Shown: piece by piece, positions 17,912 to 27,586 of the stretch | Position numbering within the stretch: the first letter of the stretch is position 1 | How the letters are laid out: the number at the start of each line of letters is the position of its first letter | Origin: an uncultured Bacilli bacterium | Lineage (GTDB): Bacteria > Bacillota_I > Bacilli_A > RF39 > UBA660 | Length of the DNA: 64,000 nucleotides | Reading direction: 5' to 3' | NCBI GenBank assembly: GCA_934101795.1 | Contig: CAKORY010000005.1 | Coordinates: 4,525-68,524 of the forward strand | The notes under the pieces: model-generated | What the model was told of the DNA's origin: nothing | Database searches by the model: none | Seen by the model: the letters and a program-made list of their open reading frames with translations, nothing else | Made by a program: the position numbers and the translations under genes

Positions 17912-18195
17912 ATGAATTATTTTTTAGAAGCACATGAAAATTTAAGTATAGATGAATTAATAAGTTCATTAAAAAACTCTCTAGATAAAATAGGGCAGCA
18001 ATACTAGCTCTTTGTTTTATCATACCAGATTTATTATCTAAAAACATGGGAAATAATAAAAAAGAAAATTACATAAAATGGTTTGAGTTACGGAAAATAA
18101 AATACGATAGAAAGACAATAAAAAAAGTTAGACTTAACATTGAAAAAATGGCAAGTATATTTATAAAGTCTTTGCAATGTTATGAAAGAAAATAA
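17912..18195 (+). pseudogene. Frameshifted remnant of a small conserved hypothetical protein
   Basis: The 510-base stretch between 17832 and 18342 holds no intact gene. An ATG at 17912 opens a frame (MNYFLEAHENLSIDELISSL) that hits TAG at 18005-18007 after about 31 codons. A one-base shift continues as ILALCFIIPDLL, then ENYIKWFELRKI, and so on to TAA at 18193-18195. The join reads like one protein of about 95 residues. The LCFIIPD and YIKWF pairing recalls a widespread gut-bacterial hypothetical family. No ribosome site is obvious. The rest of the gap is A+T-rich and without features except the promoter at 18290. Confidence 0.6.
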
Positions 18196-18289
18196 TTTTT
18201 CTATTTAGAATATTGCATAGAATTATTAAATTATATTTTGCAGCTTATAAAAATTATATTGTACATAAAGATAATATTTCTAAAATTCC

Positions 18290-18318
18290 TTGATTAAATA
18301 CAATAATTTTGGTAAAAT
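18290..18318 (+). promoter_or_regulatory. Promoter of the ZIP transporter operon
   Basis: TTGATT at 18290-18295, 17-base spacer, TAAAAT at 18313-18318, followed by an AAGAGGAA ribosome site before ATG 18343. Confidence 0.55.
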
Positions 18319-18342
18319 ACATAAAGAAAAGAGGAATTAAAT

Positions 18343-19059
18343 ATGGCTTTATTATTAACGCTTTTTAGTGGTCTATTTTTTTTAGTTGGTATAATTGTAT
18401 ACAAATTCATTTCTAACAAAGTTGCATTTTCTAGAATGTCTATAGCATGTGCTTGTGTTGTTATCGCAGGCTTAATTTTATTTGATTTAACACCAGAAAT
18501 AATTGAAGCAAGTAATATTTGGTCAATACTATTTATTGCTATAGGATTATTAATGTTAATCTTTATTGATAAATTACTTCCTCATCATGAACATGACCAT
18601 CATGAAAATGATGAAGAAAAAAAAGAACACATAAAGCATCTAGAACATGTTAGTCTTATAACAATAATAGCACTTTTACTTCACAATGTAATTGAAGGTA
18701 TGGCATTATATGGAGTATCTTCAAGCAACATAAAAAGTGGGTTAATAATGTTAATAGGAATTGGACTTCATAATTTACCATTTGGTTTTCAAATAGCACC
18801 ATCGCTTAAAAATAAAAAAAATATATTTTTAGTTATATTACTAGTTTTATCTGGCTTTATTGGTGGTTTAATCTTTAATATATTTGGAAGTTTAAGCAAA
18901 AACTTAGAAATTATCATTTTATCTCTTACATGTGGAATGCTTCTTCATATTTTATTATTTGAACTTTTAAAAGAAGTGTATGAAGAAATACATAAAAAAG
19001 AAACTATTTATGGTATAATAATAGGTATAATAATATTAATTATAATTAATATTTTATAA
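18343..19059 (+). CDS. ZIP-family divalent metal transporter
   Basis: A 238-residue protein with about eight membrane segments and a cytoplasmic His/Glu-rich loop (PHHEHDHHENDEEKKEH) between segments 3 and 4. The metal-site helices carry HNVIEGMAL and GIGLHNLPFGF, the diagnostic ZIP motifs. ZIP proteins import zinc, iron or manganese. The exact metal cannot be told from sequence. It is the first gene of a tight run (11 bases to the next start) that continues through the epimerase-like, patatin and YebC genes. Confidence 0.88.
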   Translation: MALLLTLFSGLFFLVGIIVYKFISNKVAFSRMSIACACVVIAGLILFDLTPEIIEASNIWSILFIAIGLLMLIFIDKLLPHHEHDHHENDEEKKEHIKHLEHVSLITIIALLLHNVIEGMALYGVSSSNIKSGLIMLIGIGLHNLPFGFQIAPSLKNKKNIFLVILLVLSGFIGGLIFNIFGSLSKNLEIIILSLTCGMLLHILLFELLKEVYEEIHKKETIYGIIIGIIILIIINIL

Positions 19060-19070
19060 GAGGTGGACAT

Positions 19071-19985
19071 ATGAAAAAAATACTAGTTGTAGGTGCTGCT
19101 GGTAGCATCGGGGTTCATACTGTTAAATATTTACTTAGTGAAGGAAAGTATGAAATAACCATATTAGATTTAAAAACTAAAGAAGTATTTAAAAGATTAA
19201 AAAGATTTAGAAAAAGAGTTAATATCCTATATGGAGATGTAACAGATAGAGTTTTAATGGAAGCATTAGTTAAAGATCATGACTATATTATTTATTTAGC
19301 TAGTGCTATGCCTCCGCTTGCAAACATGAAAAAAGGTTTAGCAATGGCCATAGACTATGGAGGGTGTGAAAATATTGTCCGTGCAATAAGTTATTACAAC
19401 CCAAAATGTCATTTGTTTTTAGCATCATCAACGAGTGTCTATAAACAAATAGAAAATCCAAGCGTCAAAAGTAAACTAAAATTAGATGAATATGATTATT
19501 TTGAAAATGCTAAGATTGAATGTGAAAAATTAGTTAAAGAAAAATTAAAAAATTATACAATATATAGAATACCTTTAGTATTATCCAATCCACTTGAAGA
19601 AACATTTATGTATCATGGAAATAAAGATGATATAATGGATGTAATAACTAAAGAAGATTGTGCTTATGCTTTTGTAAAAGGAATAAAGTATAGTGATAAA
19701 TTAAATAAAAGAACATTTGACTTGGCAAGTAGTGAAACTATTAAATATGGTGATTTATTAGATAAGTTACTGGAAATAAATGGTTTAAGTTTTAAGTATG
19801 TATTAAGTAGAGTTTTTTTAGAGAAAGATTATTATAGTCCAGTATGCACAGATAGGGATGAACTTGAAGAATTGTTGCATTATAGAAATGACTATCTAAA
19901 TGCTTATTATAATAGATTAAAATCTCAAAATAAAAAAAGAAAATTTCAAAAAATGTTAGGTAATCTTTTGGTGAATAAGAAATGA
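19071..19985 (+). CDS. NAD(P)-dependent epimerase/dehydratase-like protein
   Basis: A 304-residue extended SDR. The Rossmann glycine motif is GAAGSIGVHTV, an acidic residue in TILDLK likely binds the adenine ribose, and YGDVTD and ASAMPP follow in the usual order. The catalytic region reads FLASSTSVYKQ and then FENAKIECEKLV, where most family members have Tyr-x3-Lys. Here the Tyr position appears to be Phe, although a Tyr lies immediately before it. Function may therefore be altered or purely NAD(P)-binding. The frame overlaps the next gene by four bases, indicating translational coupling to the patatin. Confidence 0.75.
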   Translation: MKKILVVGAAGSIGVHTVKYLLSEGKYEITILDLKTKEVFKRLKRFRKRVNILYGDVTDRVLMEALVKDHDYIIYLASAMPPLANMKKGLAMAIDYGGCENIVRAISYYNPKCHLFLASSTSVYKQIENPSVKSKLKLDEYDYFENAKIECEKLVKEKLKNYTIYRIPLVLSNPLEETFMYHGNKDDIMDVITKEDCAYAFVKGIKYSDKLNKRTFDLASSETIKYGDLLDKLLEINGLSFKYVLSRVFLEKDYYSPVCTDRDELEELLHYRNDYLNAYYNRLKSQNKKRKFQKMLGNLLVNKK

Positions 19986-21025
19986 AAAGAGGAATAGCAT
20001 TTTCTGGGGGAGGTCTAAGAGGTGCTTACGAGGTTGGAGCATATAAAGCTTTTTTAGATGCACATGTTAAAATTAATGGTTTTACTGGCACAAGTATTGG
20101 TTCATTTAATGCAGCAATGTGTGCTAGTGGAAGATTTAAAGAATTATATGATTTTTGGTACAATTTAGATGCTGGAGAAATTTTAGGTTTTAGTAAAAAA
20201 TTAGTAAGTAAAACTAATAATGAAGATTATGATTTAGAAATGCTAAGTGAAATGCTTGATAATATTAAAAGAATAGTTTTAAACAAGGGAATAAGCACTA
20301 TTAATTTAAGAAAAAAGTTAGAAGAATTAAACATAGGTAAAACGTTATATAATAGTAATAAAGACTATGGTTTAGTTACTGTAAGATTTAATGATTTTAA
20401 ACCAAAATATTTATTTAAAGAAGATATACCTAAAGATAAACTTAATGATTATTTAATAGCATCATGCTTTTTGCCAATATTTAAATTTGAAAAGATGATA
20501 GATGATAGTTATTACTTAGATGGTGGTTTTCATGATTATATACCTGCTAATTGTTTACTTGAAAAAGGTTATGATAAAGTATATGTCATTGATTTAGAAG
20601 CTATCGGAATAAGAAGACCATATAGCGATAGAAAGAAAATTGTTGTAATAAAGCCATCTAGAAAACTTGGTAGCATCCTTGATATTAAGAAAAATGATAT
20701 TAGAAATAATATAAAAATGGGATACTATGACACTTTAAGAGTTTTAAAAGATTTTGATGGTAAAAAGTATATCTTTAAAAAAAGAAGTCTATGGTACTAT
20801 GAATATTTACTTAAAAGTGTAAATGATTTGGATAAAAAGGAAATGATGAAGTTCTTTGGTACTAAAAATGCTAAAAGACTTGTTATTAAAGCACTAGAAT
20901 TTGTGATGAAAAAAGAAAACTTTACATATTTTAATATTTATAAAGCAAAAGATGTAATAAAAAGAATAAGATATGTAGATAAGAATTATGGAGTTTATAA
21001 GTTTGTAAAAAATATGAATGTTTAA
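19982..21025 (+). CDS. Patatin-like phospholipase
   Basis: A 347-residue cytoplasmic patatin. The oxyanion loop GGGLRGAYEVG, the nucleophile elbow GTSIG (Ser) and the catalytic Asp in YYLDGGFHDYIP are all present, so the Ser-Asp dyad looks intact. Patatins hydrolyse acyl esters of phospholipids. The physiological lipid here is unknown. It overlaps the epimerase-like gene by four bases and is followed 15 bases later by yebC. Confidence 0.9.
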   Translation: MKRGIAFSGGGLRGAYEVGAYKAFLDAHVKINGFTGTSIGSFNAAMCASGRFKELYDFWYNLDAGEILGFSKKLVSKTNNEDYDLEMLSEMLDNIKRIVLNKGISTINLRKKLEELNIGKTLYNSNKDYGLVTVRFNDFKPKYLFKEDIPKDKLNDYLIASCFLPIFKFEKMIDDSYYLDGGFHDYIPANCLLEKGYDKVYVIDLEAIGIRRPYSDRKKIVVIKPSRKLGSILDIKKNDIRNNIKMGYYDTLRVLKDFDGKKYIFKKRSLWYYEYLLKSVNDLDKKEMMKFFGTKNAKRLVIKALEFVMKKENFTYFNIYKAKDVIKRIRYVDKNYGVYKFVKNMNV

Positions 21026-21040
21026 GGGAGGAATTTATTT

Positions 21041-21763
21041 ATGGGAAGAGCTTATGAAGTAAGAAAAGCAAGTATACAAAAAACAGGAGCAGCAAAGGGA
21101 AAAGTATATACAACATTTGCTAAAGAAATCTATTTAGCTGCAAAGAAAGGAAGCCCAAATCCAGAAGCAAATGTAACTTTAAAAAGATTAATTGATAAAG
21201 CTAAGAAAAATCAAGTGCCATCAGATATTATAACAAGAGCAATAGATAAAGCTAAAGGTGTAGGACAAGATGAATATCATGAAGTAGTTTATGAAGGTTT
21301 TGGACCTGGAGCAAGCACTTTGATTATCAAATGTTTAACAGATAATGTTAATAGAACAGTTGGTATGGTAAGAGCTGCCTTTAATAAGGTAAACAAATCT
21401 CTAGGTGTTACTAATTCTGTATCATATAATTATGATCATTTAGGAATTATTTCATTTAAATATGAAGATGATGATGAAATACTTGAAGCACTACTTAACG
21501 CAGGTATTGAAATAGTTGATATTGAAAAAGAAGATGGCTATGTAACTGTTAGTTTAAATCCAAGTGATATGAATAGTGCTAAAGATGAAATAGAAAAAAT
21601 AATTCCGAGTGTTGATTATGAAATAGATGAAGTTGGTATGTATGCTAAAGATAAAATTACTTTAGAAGGTGAAGATAAAGAAATATTTGATAGACTTTAT
21701 AATATTCTAGAAGATATTGAAGATGTTTCACAAATATATACGAATGTATCTAATATAGGCTAA
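21041..21763 (+). CDS. YebC/PmpR-family protein
   Basis: A 240-residue member of the YebC/PmpR family, with the conserved start GRAYEVRKASIQKTGAAKGK and the motif RAIDKAKG. Family proteins were annotated as transcriptional regulators. Recent work implicates some of them in relieving ribosome stalling at difficult motifs such as polyproline. Full normal length, GGGAGG ribosome site, and one intervening base before the CPBP protease gene. Confidence 0.93.
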   Translation: MGRAYEVRKASIQKTGAAKGKVYTTFAKEIYLAAKKGSPNPEANVTLKRLIDKAKKNQVPSDIITRAIDKAKGVGQDEYHEVVYEGFGPGASTLIIKCLTDNVNRTVGMVRAAFNKVNKSLGVTNSVSYNYDHLGIISFKYEDDDEILEALLNAGIEIVDIEKEDGYVTVSLNPSDMNSAKDEIEKIIPSVDYEIDEVGMYAKDKITLEGEDKEIFDRLYNILEDIEDVSQIYTNVSNIG

Positions 21764-21764
21764 C

Positions 21765-23087
21765 ATGGAAGAAAAGAATAATAATATTTGGCTTCTTATA
21801 GTTAGAGTTCTATTAATATTTATTATATTTGAAGCGTTTACAAAAGTTTTCGGAGGCTTAATAGCATCTAAACTATATTCTAGTTTAATTAATGGTAAAT
21901 ATATTATATATGCTGTTAGTGAATTTGTAGTATTTGTTTTTGCTATAATTTTACTTATAGTTAGAAAAAAATGGTATATATTTAAAGAAAAGAAAATTAA
22001 TTTTGGAGAATCTGTTAAACTATGTTTACCAATTTTAATTTTATCAGTTGTTATATTAATTGCTAATATAGCTAAACTAATTAGCTCCGATGTAAGTATT
22101 AACAACTTAATAAGTTTAATATTATATGTTGTTCTAATTGGTTTCTTTGAAGAAATATTCTTTAGAGGCATAGTTGAAAATGAACTTTTAGAAAAATACA
22201 GTAGTAATAAAAAAGAAATACTTATATCAATTATTATCAGTGGAATAGTATTTGGTGCTGTACATTTAACTAATTTACTTGCTGGCCAAGATTTACTTAC
22301 AACAATGATGCAATTTGTGCAAACAACTGCGATAGGTATTTTATTTGGTATGGTATATTATAAAACTCGCAATATATGGGCAATGATTTTTCTTCATAGT
22401 TTCTACGATTTTTCAGTACTTCTTAATGAAGTTAATCTAGTAACAAGCTGTGGTTATGTAGAAAACGTACCAATTAGTATAACATTATCAAGTATGGTGG
22501 CATCAATAATACTAAGTTTAATTTATTTAATATATTCAGCATCAATTTTTGAAGAAAGAAAAGCAAAGACATATAACAATGTTATATATTTACTTATCAT
22601 TACATTCTTTATATTAAATATTTTATTTAGTTTATTCGGAGCTCAAACAGAAGATTATTATAAATGTATAGATTATGATGAAGTAAAATTTTCTCAGATT
22701 GAAACTCATTACTATAGTTATGATGATTTTAATTATACTTTAGAAGATGGAACAATTTATCACATTTATAAAAAGAATAATAAGGCAGTACTTGAGGATA
22801 ATATCGGAGTAGCTAACATAACTTTTGATATAGATAATGTTGATAGAGTAGTTGTTATTGATAAGTACTTAATTATAATTGCAAGTGAAAGTGCAAATGA
22901 TGTTTTATATTATAAAGATTTAAATAACATAAATGAAGAATTTAAAACATTAGAATTACCAATGATATCAAGTGTTGGATATCTATATAACAAAGATAAT
23001 GATATGAAGTATCCATTAGTAAAAAGCTATATAAATGATTTATTTGTGTTAGATGGAGATACTTTAAAGAAAGTAGAAAGTAAATAA
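21765..23087 (+). CDS. CPBP-family intramembrane protease with an extra C-terminal domain
   Basis: A 440-residue protein. The first 250 residues carry seven or eight membrane segments and the CPBP (CAAX protease/bacteriocin-processing) motifs: FEEIFFRG (Glu-Glu-x3-Arg), FGAVH (Phe-x3-His) and the final HSFYDF. These are glutamic-type intramembrane proteases. After the last membrane segment a soluble, beta-rich domain of about 165 residues follows that I do not recognise and that most CPBP proteins lack. It starts one base after yebC stops and ends with a clear terminator, closing the operon. Confidence 0.85.
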   Translation: MEEKNNNIWLLIVRVLLIFIIFEAFTKVFGGLIASKLYSSLINGKYIIYAVSEFVVFVFAIILLIVRKKWYIFKEKKINFGESVKLCLPILILSVVILIANIAKLISSDVSINNLISLILYVVLIGFFEEIFFRGIVENELLEKYSSNKKEILISIIISGIVFGAVHLTNLLAGQDLLTTMMQFVQTTAIGILFGMVYYKTRNIWAMIFLHSFYDFSVLLNEVNLVTSCGYVENVPISITLSSMVASIILSLIYLIYSASIFEERKAKTYNNVIYLLIITFFILNILFSLFGAQTEDYYKCIDYDEVKFSQIETHYYSYDDFNYTLEDGTIYHIYKKNNKAVLEDNIGVANITFDIDNVDRVVVIDKYLIIIASESANDVLYYKDLNNINEEFKTLELPMISSVGYLYNKDNDMKYPLVKSYINDLFVLDGDTLKKVESK

Positions 23088-23096
23088 AAAAGTTAG

Positions 23097-23119
23097 CTAG
23101 ATTTTATATCTAGTTTTTT
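23097..23119 (+). terminator. Intrinsic terminator
   Basis: CTAGAT, 5-base loop, ATCTAG and six T after the CPBP gene. Confidence 0.75.
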
Positions 23120-23228
23120 GATGAAAATTTTCATTTATAAATTATTTACTTTGAAAGTGTCAACTTATGTATAATCTAATATATAAAAGTAATAATTAGT
23201 GGTATAATAATTGGTATAGAGGTAGTCT

Positions 23229-25190
23229 ATGAAAAAGTTTAGGTTAAGAAAGTTTTATTTAGGGATAATAACCTTTATAATATTATTATATATGGAAGTA
23301 ACATTTAAGCTACTAACAGGTAATGTGATATTTAATAAAAATATTATTTATGTTTTAATATTCAATTTAATTATTGGTTTATTTTTTGATTGCTTTGGTA
23401 GAATATTTAATAGAAAAACAAATAAAATAATATTTCTTATAAATTTATTTTTACTAAGTTTACTTTATAGTATTCAGTTATGTGTCTTTAAAATGTTTAG
23501 CTTTTATTTTGATTTTGGCTTACTCGGAGCATCAGGACAAGTGGCATCTTTTGCAGGTGATGGTGTAGATTTAGTTATTAGAAACATCATCGGAGTTATC
23601 CTCTTATTTATGCCATTTATATTACTTACTATTTTTAATAACATTATAGTAATTGAAAGAGAAAATAAAAAATCTTTATTTATTAAAAGTGGTTTATGTT
23701 TAATTAGCATTGGTTCGTTTTATTTGTTTTTACAAATTGGTAAAGAAAAAATTAATTCACCATATAAACTATATTATGATGTAAATAATGTTGATTTAAA
23801 TATTAGAACATTCGGAGTATTAAATACATTTGTTATAGATACTTATAGATTAATATTTGGTTTTGATGAAAAAATAGATATTATTATCAAAGATAATAAA
23901 GATAATAATATAAAAGAAGATAATCCAGAAGAAATCATTTATGAATATAATAATTTAGACATAGATTTTGATGCCTTAATAAGTAATGAAAGTAATAAAA
24001 CAATTAAAAATATGCATGAATATTTCAAAAATGAAAGTGGAACTAAACAAAATGAATATACAAAATATTTTGAAGGAAAGAATTTAATTTTGTTTATGGC
24101 CGAAAGTTTTAATGAAATAGCTGTAAGAAAAGACTTAACTCCGACCTTATATAAACTAGTAAATAGTGGATTTAAATTTAATAATTTTTACACTCCGACG
24201 ATATCAAGTACGATTGGAGGAGAATTTCAAGAACTTACTGGTTTAGTAGCAGCTTCAGGATTTGTAAGTCCGTGGAAAAGTGGTAATAATTATTACCCAT
24301 TCGGAGTAGCAACAAGTTTTAAAGCACTTGGCTATAATACTTTTGCTTATCATGACCATAGTATATATTTTCAAGACAGATACAAATATTTAAAAGCATT
24401 AGGTTTTGATAATTTTAAGGGATGCTTTAACGGCCTTGAAAAAAGTATAAATTGTAAACAATGGCCTGAGTCCGATGTGGAAATGATTAATGCAACATTT
24501 GATGATTATATAAATAGTGATAAACCATTCTTTACGTATTATGCTACGGTTAGTGGACATGGCGGTTATACATTTACTCAAAGTGCAATGGCTAAAAAGC
24601 ATCAAAGTGATGTGGCTGGTTTAAACTACAGTGAAAAACCTCTTGCTTATTTGGCAGCTCAAATGGAACTTGATAGAGCTTTAGAGACTTTGATAAATAA
24701 GCTAAAAGAAGCAGGTAAGTTAGAAAGTACTGTTATTGCTTTAGTGGGTGACCATTATCCATATTACTTAAGTATAGATGAAGTAAATGAAATAGCAAGT
24801 TATAAAAAAGATAGTGTAGTTGAAGTAAACAAGAGTAATTTTATACTTTGGAATAGTGAAATGGAAACTATAAATATTGATAAAGTTGGAAGTCAAATAG
24901 ATGTCTTACCAACAATATACAATCTATTTGGTGTAAAATATGACTCAAGACTTATTATTGGTAAAGATATATTGAGTACAGAACCAGGTCTTGCTATATT
25001 TGGAAATAGAAGTTGGGTTAGTGATAAAGGTACTTATTTTGCTAAGTCAGGTAAGTTTGTTTCTAAAAATGGTGAAGAAGTAAGCAGTGATTATATAACT
25101 TATATGAATAGTTTAGTTGGTGGCAAAATGATTATGAGTAAAAATATTTTAACAAATGATTATTATAAGAAAGTTTTAGGTGATAAATAA
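23229..25190 (+). CDS. LTA-synthase-like sulfatase-fold membrane protein
   Basis: A 653-residue protein with five N-terminal membrane segments and an extracellular alkaline-phosphatase/sulfatase-fold domain from about residue 270. Landmarks are NLILFMAESFNE (metal-binding Glu), TISSTIGGEFQELTG with the presumed catalytic Thr, AYHDHSIYF, TVSGHGGY and ALVGDHYPYYL. Lipoteichoic acid synthases transfer glycerol phosphate from phosphatidylglycerol to a glycolipid anchor. The nearby edge glycosyltransferase could supply such an anchor, though it is not in the same operon. The stop shares one base with the asnB start. Confidence 0.85.
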   Translation: MKKFRLRKFYLGIITFIILLYMEVTFKLLTGNVIFNKNIIYVLIFNLIIGLFFDCFGRIFNRKTNKIIFLINLFLLSLLYSIQLCVFKMFSFYFDFGLLGASGQVASFAGDGVDLVIRNIIGVILLFMPFILLTIFNNIIVIERENKKSLFIKSGLCLISIGSFYLFLQIGKEKINSPYKLYYDVNNVDLNIRTFGVLNTFVIDTYRLIFGFDEKIDIIIKDNKDNNIKEDNPEEIIYEYNNLDIDFDALISNESNKTIKNMHEYFKNESGTKQNEYTKYFEGKNLILFMAESFNEIAVRKDLTPTLYKLVNSGFKFNNFYTPTISSTIGGEFQELTGLVAASGFVSPWKSGNNYYPFGVATSFKALGYNTFAYHDHSIYFQDRYKYLKALGFDNFKGCFNGLEKSINCKQWPESDVEMINATFDDYINSDKPFFTYYATVSGHGGYTFTQSAMAKKHQSDVAGLNYSEKPLAYLAAQMELDRALETLINKLKEAGKLESTVIALVGDHYPYYLSIDEVNEIASYKKDSVVEVNKSNFILWNSEMETINIDKVGSQIDVLPTIYNLFGVKYDSRLIIGKDILSTEPGLAIFGNRSWVSDKGTYFAKSGKFVSKNGEEVSSDYITYMNSLVGGKMIMSKNILTNDYYKKVLGDK

Positions 25191-27007
25191 TGTGTGGAAT
25201 AGTAGGTTTAGTTACCAAAAAAGAAAAAGAAAATACAATTAGATTAATGAATGATAGAATAAAACATCGTGGTCCAGATGGAGATGGATATTTTATAGAT
25301 GGTGATGTAGCTTTAGGTCATCGTCGTCTTTCAATTATTGATTTATCTACCGGGGACCAACCAATGTTTAATGAAGATGGCTCTGTTGTTACAGTCTTTA
25401 ATGGTGAAATTTATAATTATCAACAGTTAAAAGAAGAACTAAAAGCACTTGGTCATGATTTCAAAACCAAAAGTGATACTGAAGTTTTGGTTCATGGATA
25501 TGAAGAGTGGAGTGCGGATTTACCTAAACATTTACGTGGTATGTTTGCTTTTGCTATCTATGATAAAAATAAAAATGAAGTATTCTTAGCCCGTGATAAT
25601 TTTGGTATAAAACCTTTATACTTTGCAAAAATGAATGATACATTTATGTTTGCATCAGAAATTAAAGCCTTTTTAGATGTTCCAGATTTTGAAAAAATAT
25701 TTAATGAAAGCATATTAGAAACATATCTTGAATTTAGTTTTGTACCTACGAATGAAACTTTCTTTAAAGGAGTGCATCGTTTAGATGCTGGATGTAGTCT
25801 TTTATATAAAGATAATGAAATTAAAATAAATAAGTATTTTAAATTAGATTTTAAAGAAGAAAACATGAGTTTTGAAGAAGCAGTTAAAAATATTAGTGAT
25901 GTTATGAAAGATAGTGTAGATAAACACTTAATCTCGGATGTTGAAGTAGGTTCATTTTTATCAAGTGGTATAGACTCATCATACATAGTTTCTTTAGCAA
26001 AACCAAATAAAACATATACTGTTGGGTATGAAAATAAAAAATATGATGAAACAATGTATGCCAAAGATTTAGCAGAAAAATTAGGTATAAAAAATGAAAG
26101 TAAAATAATAACCAAAGAAGAATACCTAGAAAACATTAGTAAAATAATGTATCATTTAGATGAGCCAACAAGTGATCCTGCAGCTATATCATTATATTTT
26201 GTTGCAAAACTTGCAAGTAAAGATTTAAAAGTAGTTTTATCTGGTGAAGGTGCAGATGAATTCTTCGGAGGTTATAACTATTATAGAGAAGAAGTAGATT
26301 ATAAATTTTATAATAAATTACCTTATTGTGTAAGACATGTTATTGGTAAAATTGCTAGTATTTTCCCAGAAGGAAGAGGCTTTAACTTCCTAGTAAGACG
26401 TGGTGAAAAACTAGAAAATAGTTATATCGGGGTTAATAGAAATTTTTCAAGTAAAATGGCTAAAAAAGTTCTTAAAAATAATTATGAACTAAAAGCTATC
26501 GATGTAACTAAAGATGTTTATAATGAATTTAAAAATTATAGTAACATTGACAAAATGCAAGCTATTGATATAAATTTCTGGCTTATGAAAGATATACTTT
26601 TAAAAGCAGACAGAATGACAATGGCATCATCTATCGAAGGAAGAGTACCATTTATTGATAAAGAAGTATTTAAAGTAGCATCACATCTTCCATTTGATTA
26701 TAAAGTTACAAAAGAAAATACTAAAGTAGCTTTAAGAGCAGCAGCTAAAGAAGTTATACCAACTGAAGCTTATAAAAAGAAAAAGTTAGGTTTTCCAGTT
26801 CCTGTAAGGGAATGGATTAAGGATGGTAGCTTTAAAGAAGAAGTTGAAAAGACTTTAAATAGTGATGTTGCAAATAAATATTTTAATACCAAAATAATTA
26901 ATAAGATGTTTGAAGAACATATAAATGGTAAAAAAGATAACTATCGTAAAATATGGACAATATATACATTTATAAAATGGTATCAAGTATTTTTTGAAGG
27001 AAAGTAA
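25190..27007 (+). CDS. asnB: Asparagine synthase (glutamine-hydrolysing)
   Basis: A 605-residue AsnB. The glutaminase domain begins MCGIVG with Cys2 as nucleophile after Met removal. The synthetase domain holds the ATP-binding loop LSSGIDSSYIV and the GEGADEFFGGY segment. It converts aspartate to asparagine using glutamine and ATP. Some homologues in Gram-positive operons instead amidate peptidoglycan precursors. Its coupling to an envelope-polymer gene (shared TAATG) makes that alternative worth bearing in mind, but the sequence reads as standard AsnB. Confidence 0.93.
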   Translation: MCGIVGLVTKKEKENTIRLMNDRIKHRGPDGDGYFIDGDVALGHRRLSIIDLSTGDQPMFNEDGSVVTVFNGEIYNYQQLKEELKALGHDFKTKSDTEVLVHGYEEWSADLPKHLRGMFAFAIYDKNKNEVFLARDNFGIKPLYFAKMNDTFMFASEIKAFLDVPDFEKIFNESILETYLEFSFVPTNETFFKGVHRLDAGCSLLYKDNEIKINKYFKLDFKEENMSFEEAVKNISDVMKDSVDKHLISDVEVGSFLSSGIDSSYIVSLAKPNKTYTVGYENKKYDETMYAKDLAEKLGIKNESKIITKEEYLENISKIMYHLDEPTSDPAAISLYFVAKLASKDLKVVLSGEGADEFFGGYNYYREEVDYKFYNKLPYCVRHVIGKIASIFPEGRGFNFLVRRGEKLENSYIGVNRNFSSKMAKKVLKNNYELKAIDVTKDVYNEFKNYSNIDKMQAIDINFWLMKDILLKADRMTMASSIEGRVPFIDKEVFKVASHLPFDYKVTKENTKVALRAAAKEVIPTEAYKKKKLGFPVPVREWIKDGSFKEEVEKTLNSDVANKYFNTKIINKMFEEHINGKKDNYRKIWTIYTFIKWYQVFFEGK

Positions 27008-27013
27008 TGGTTT

Positions 27014-27577
27014 ATGGAGAGATTAGGTATAAAAATAATAGAAGGGGAATATCCCAGAATAATACTATATAATAGTGATGAAGTTTATTTAGAAATATAT
27101 TTTGCAAATAATTTAGATTTATATTTTATATTTAATGGTGCTAATAAAAGTCAAAAATTTATAATTGATGAAAGTAATTTAAGAGTTTATGATATATTTA
27201 ATGAACTTTATAATGATTTAATTGATTGTAAATTACCTTTTGATAGTAGCAAAGAAAGATTACGTAGACTTACAAATTATAGTTTATTAGTACAAAATAA
27301 TATAATAACATGGAAAAGTGATGATTATCCTTTTGATATTGGACCATCTTTTAAAATAGAAAAAGTTAGTGATATAATAAATATTACCTTTGATAGAGGT
27401 AAGAATGATGAATATAATATAAATAATCGTAGAGTTGCAGTAAGAATAAGAAATAGTGGTTCATTGTATCAACCATTTAATGCAAACTTTATGAAACTTT
27501 ATAATGAATTATGCAATTTAGATTTAAAGCAAATATATATAGATGAAATAATGGATTTAAGAAGATTAAAAAAATAA
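27014..27577 (+). CDS. Hypothetical protein in the asnB-rmuC operon
   Basis: A 187-residue soluble protein of mixed alpha/beta character with no recognised domain. It lies six bases after asnB and nine before rmuC, so it is surely co-transcribed. The upstream sequence is a weak ribosome site within the end of asnB, so translation may depend on coupling. Confidence 0.7.
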   Translation: MERLGIKIIEGEYPRIILYNSDEVYLEIYFANNLDLYFIFNGANKSQKFIIDESNLRVYDIFNELYNDLIDCKLPFDSSKERLRRLTNYSLLVQNNIITWKSDDYPFDIGPSFKIEKVSDIINITFDRGKNDEYNINNRRVAVRIRNSGSLYQPFNANFMKLYNELCNLDLKQIYIDEIMDLRRLKK

Positions 27578-27586
27578 GGAGAAAGT

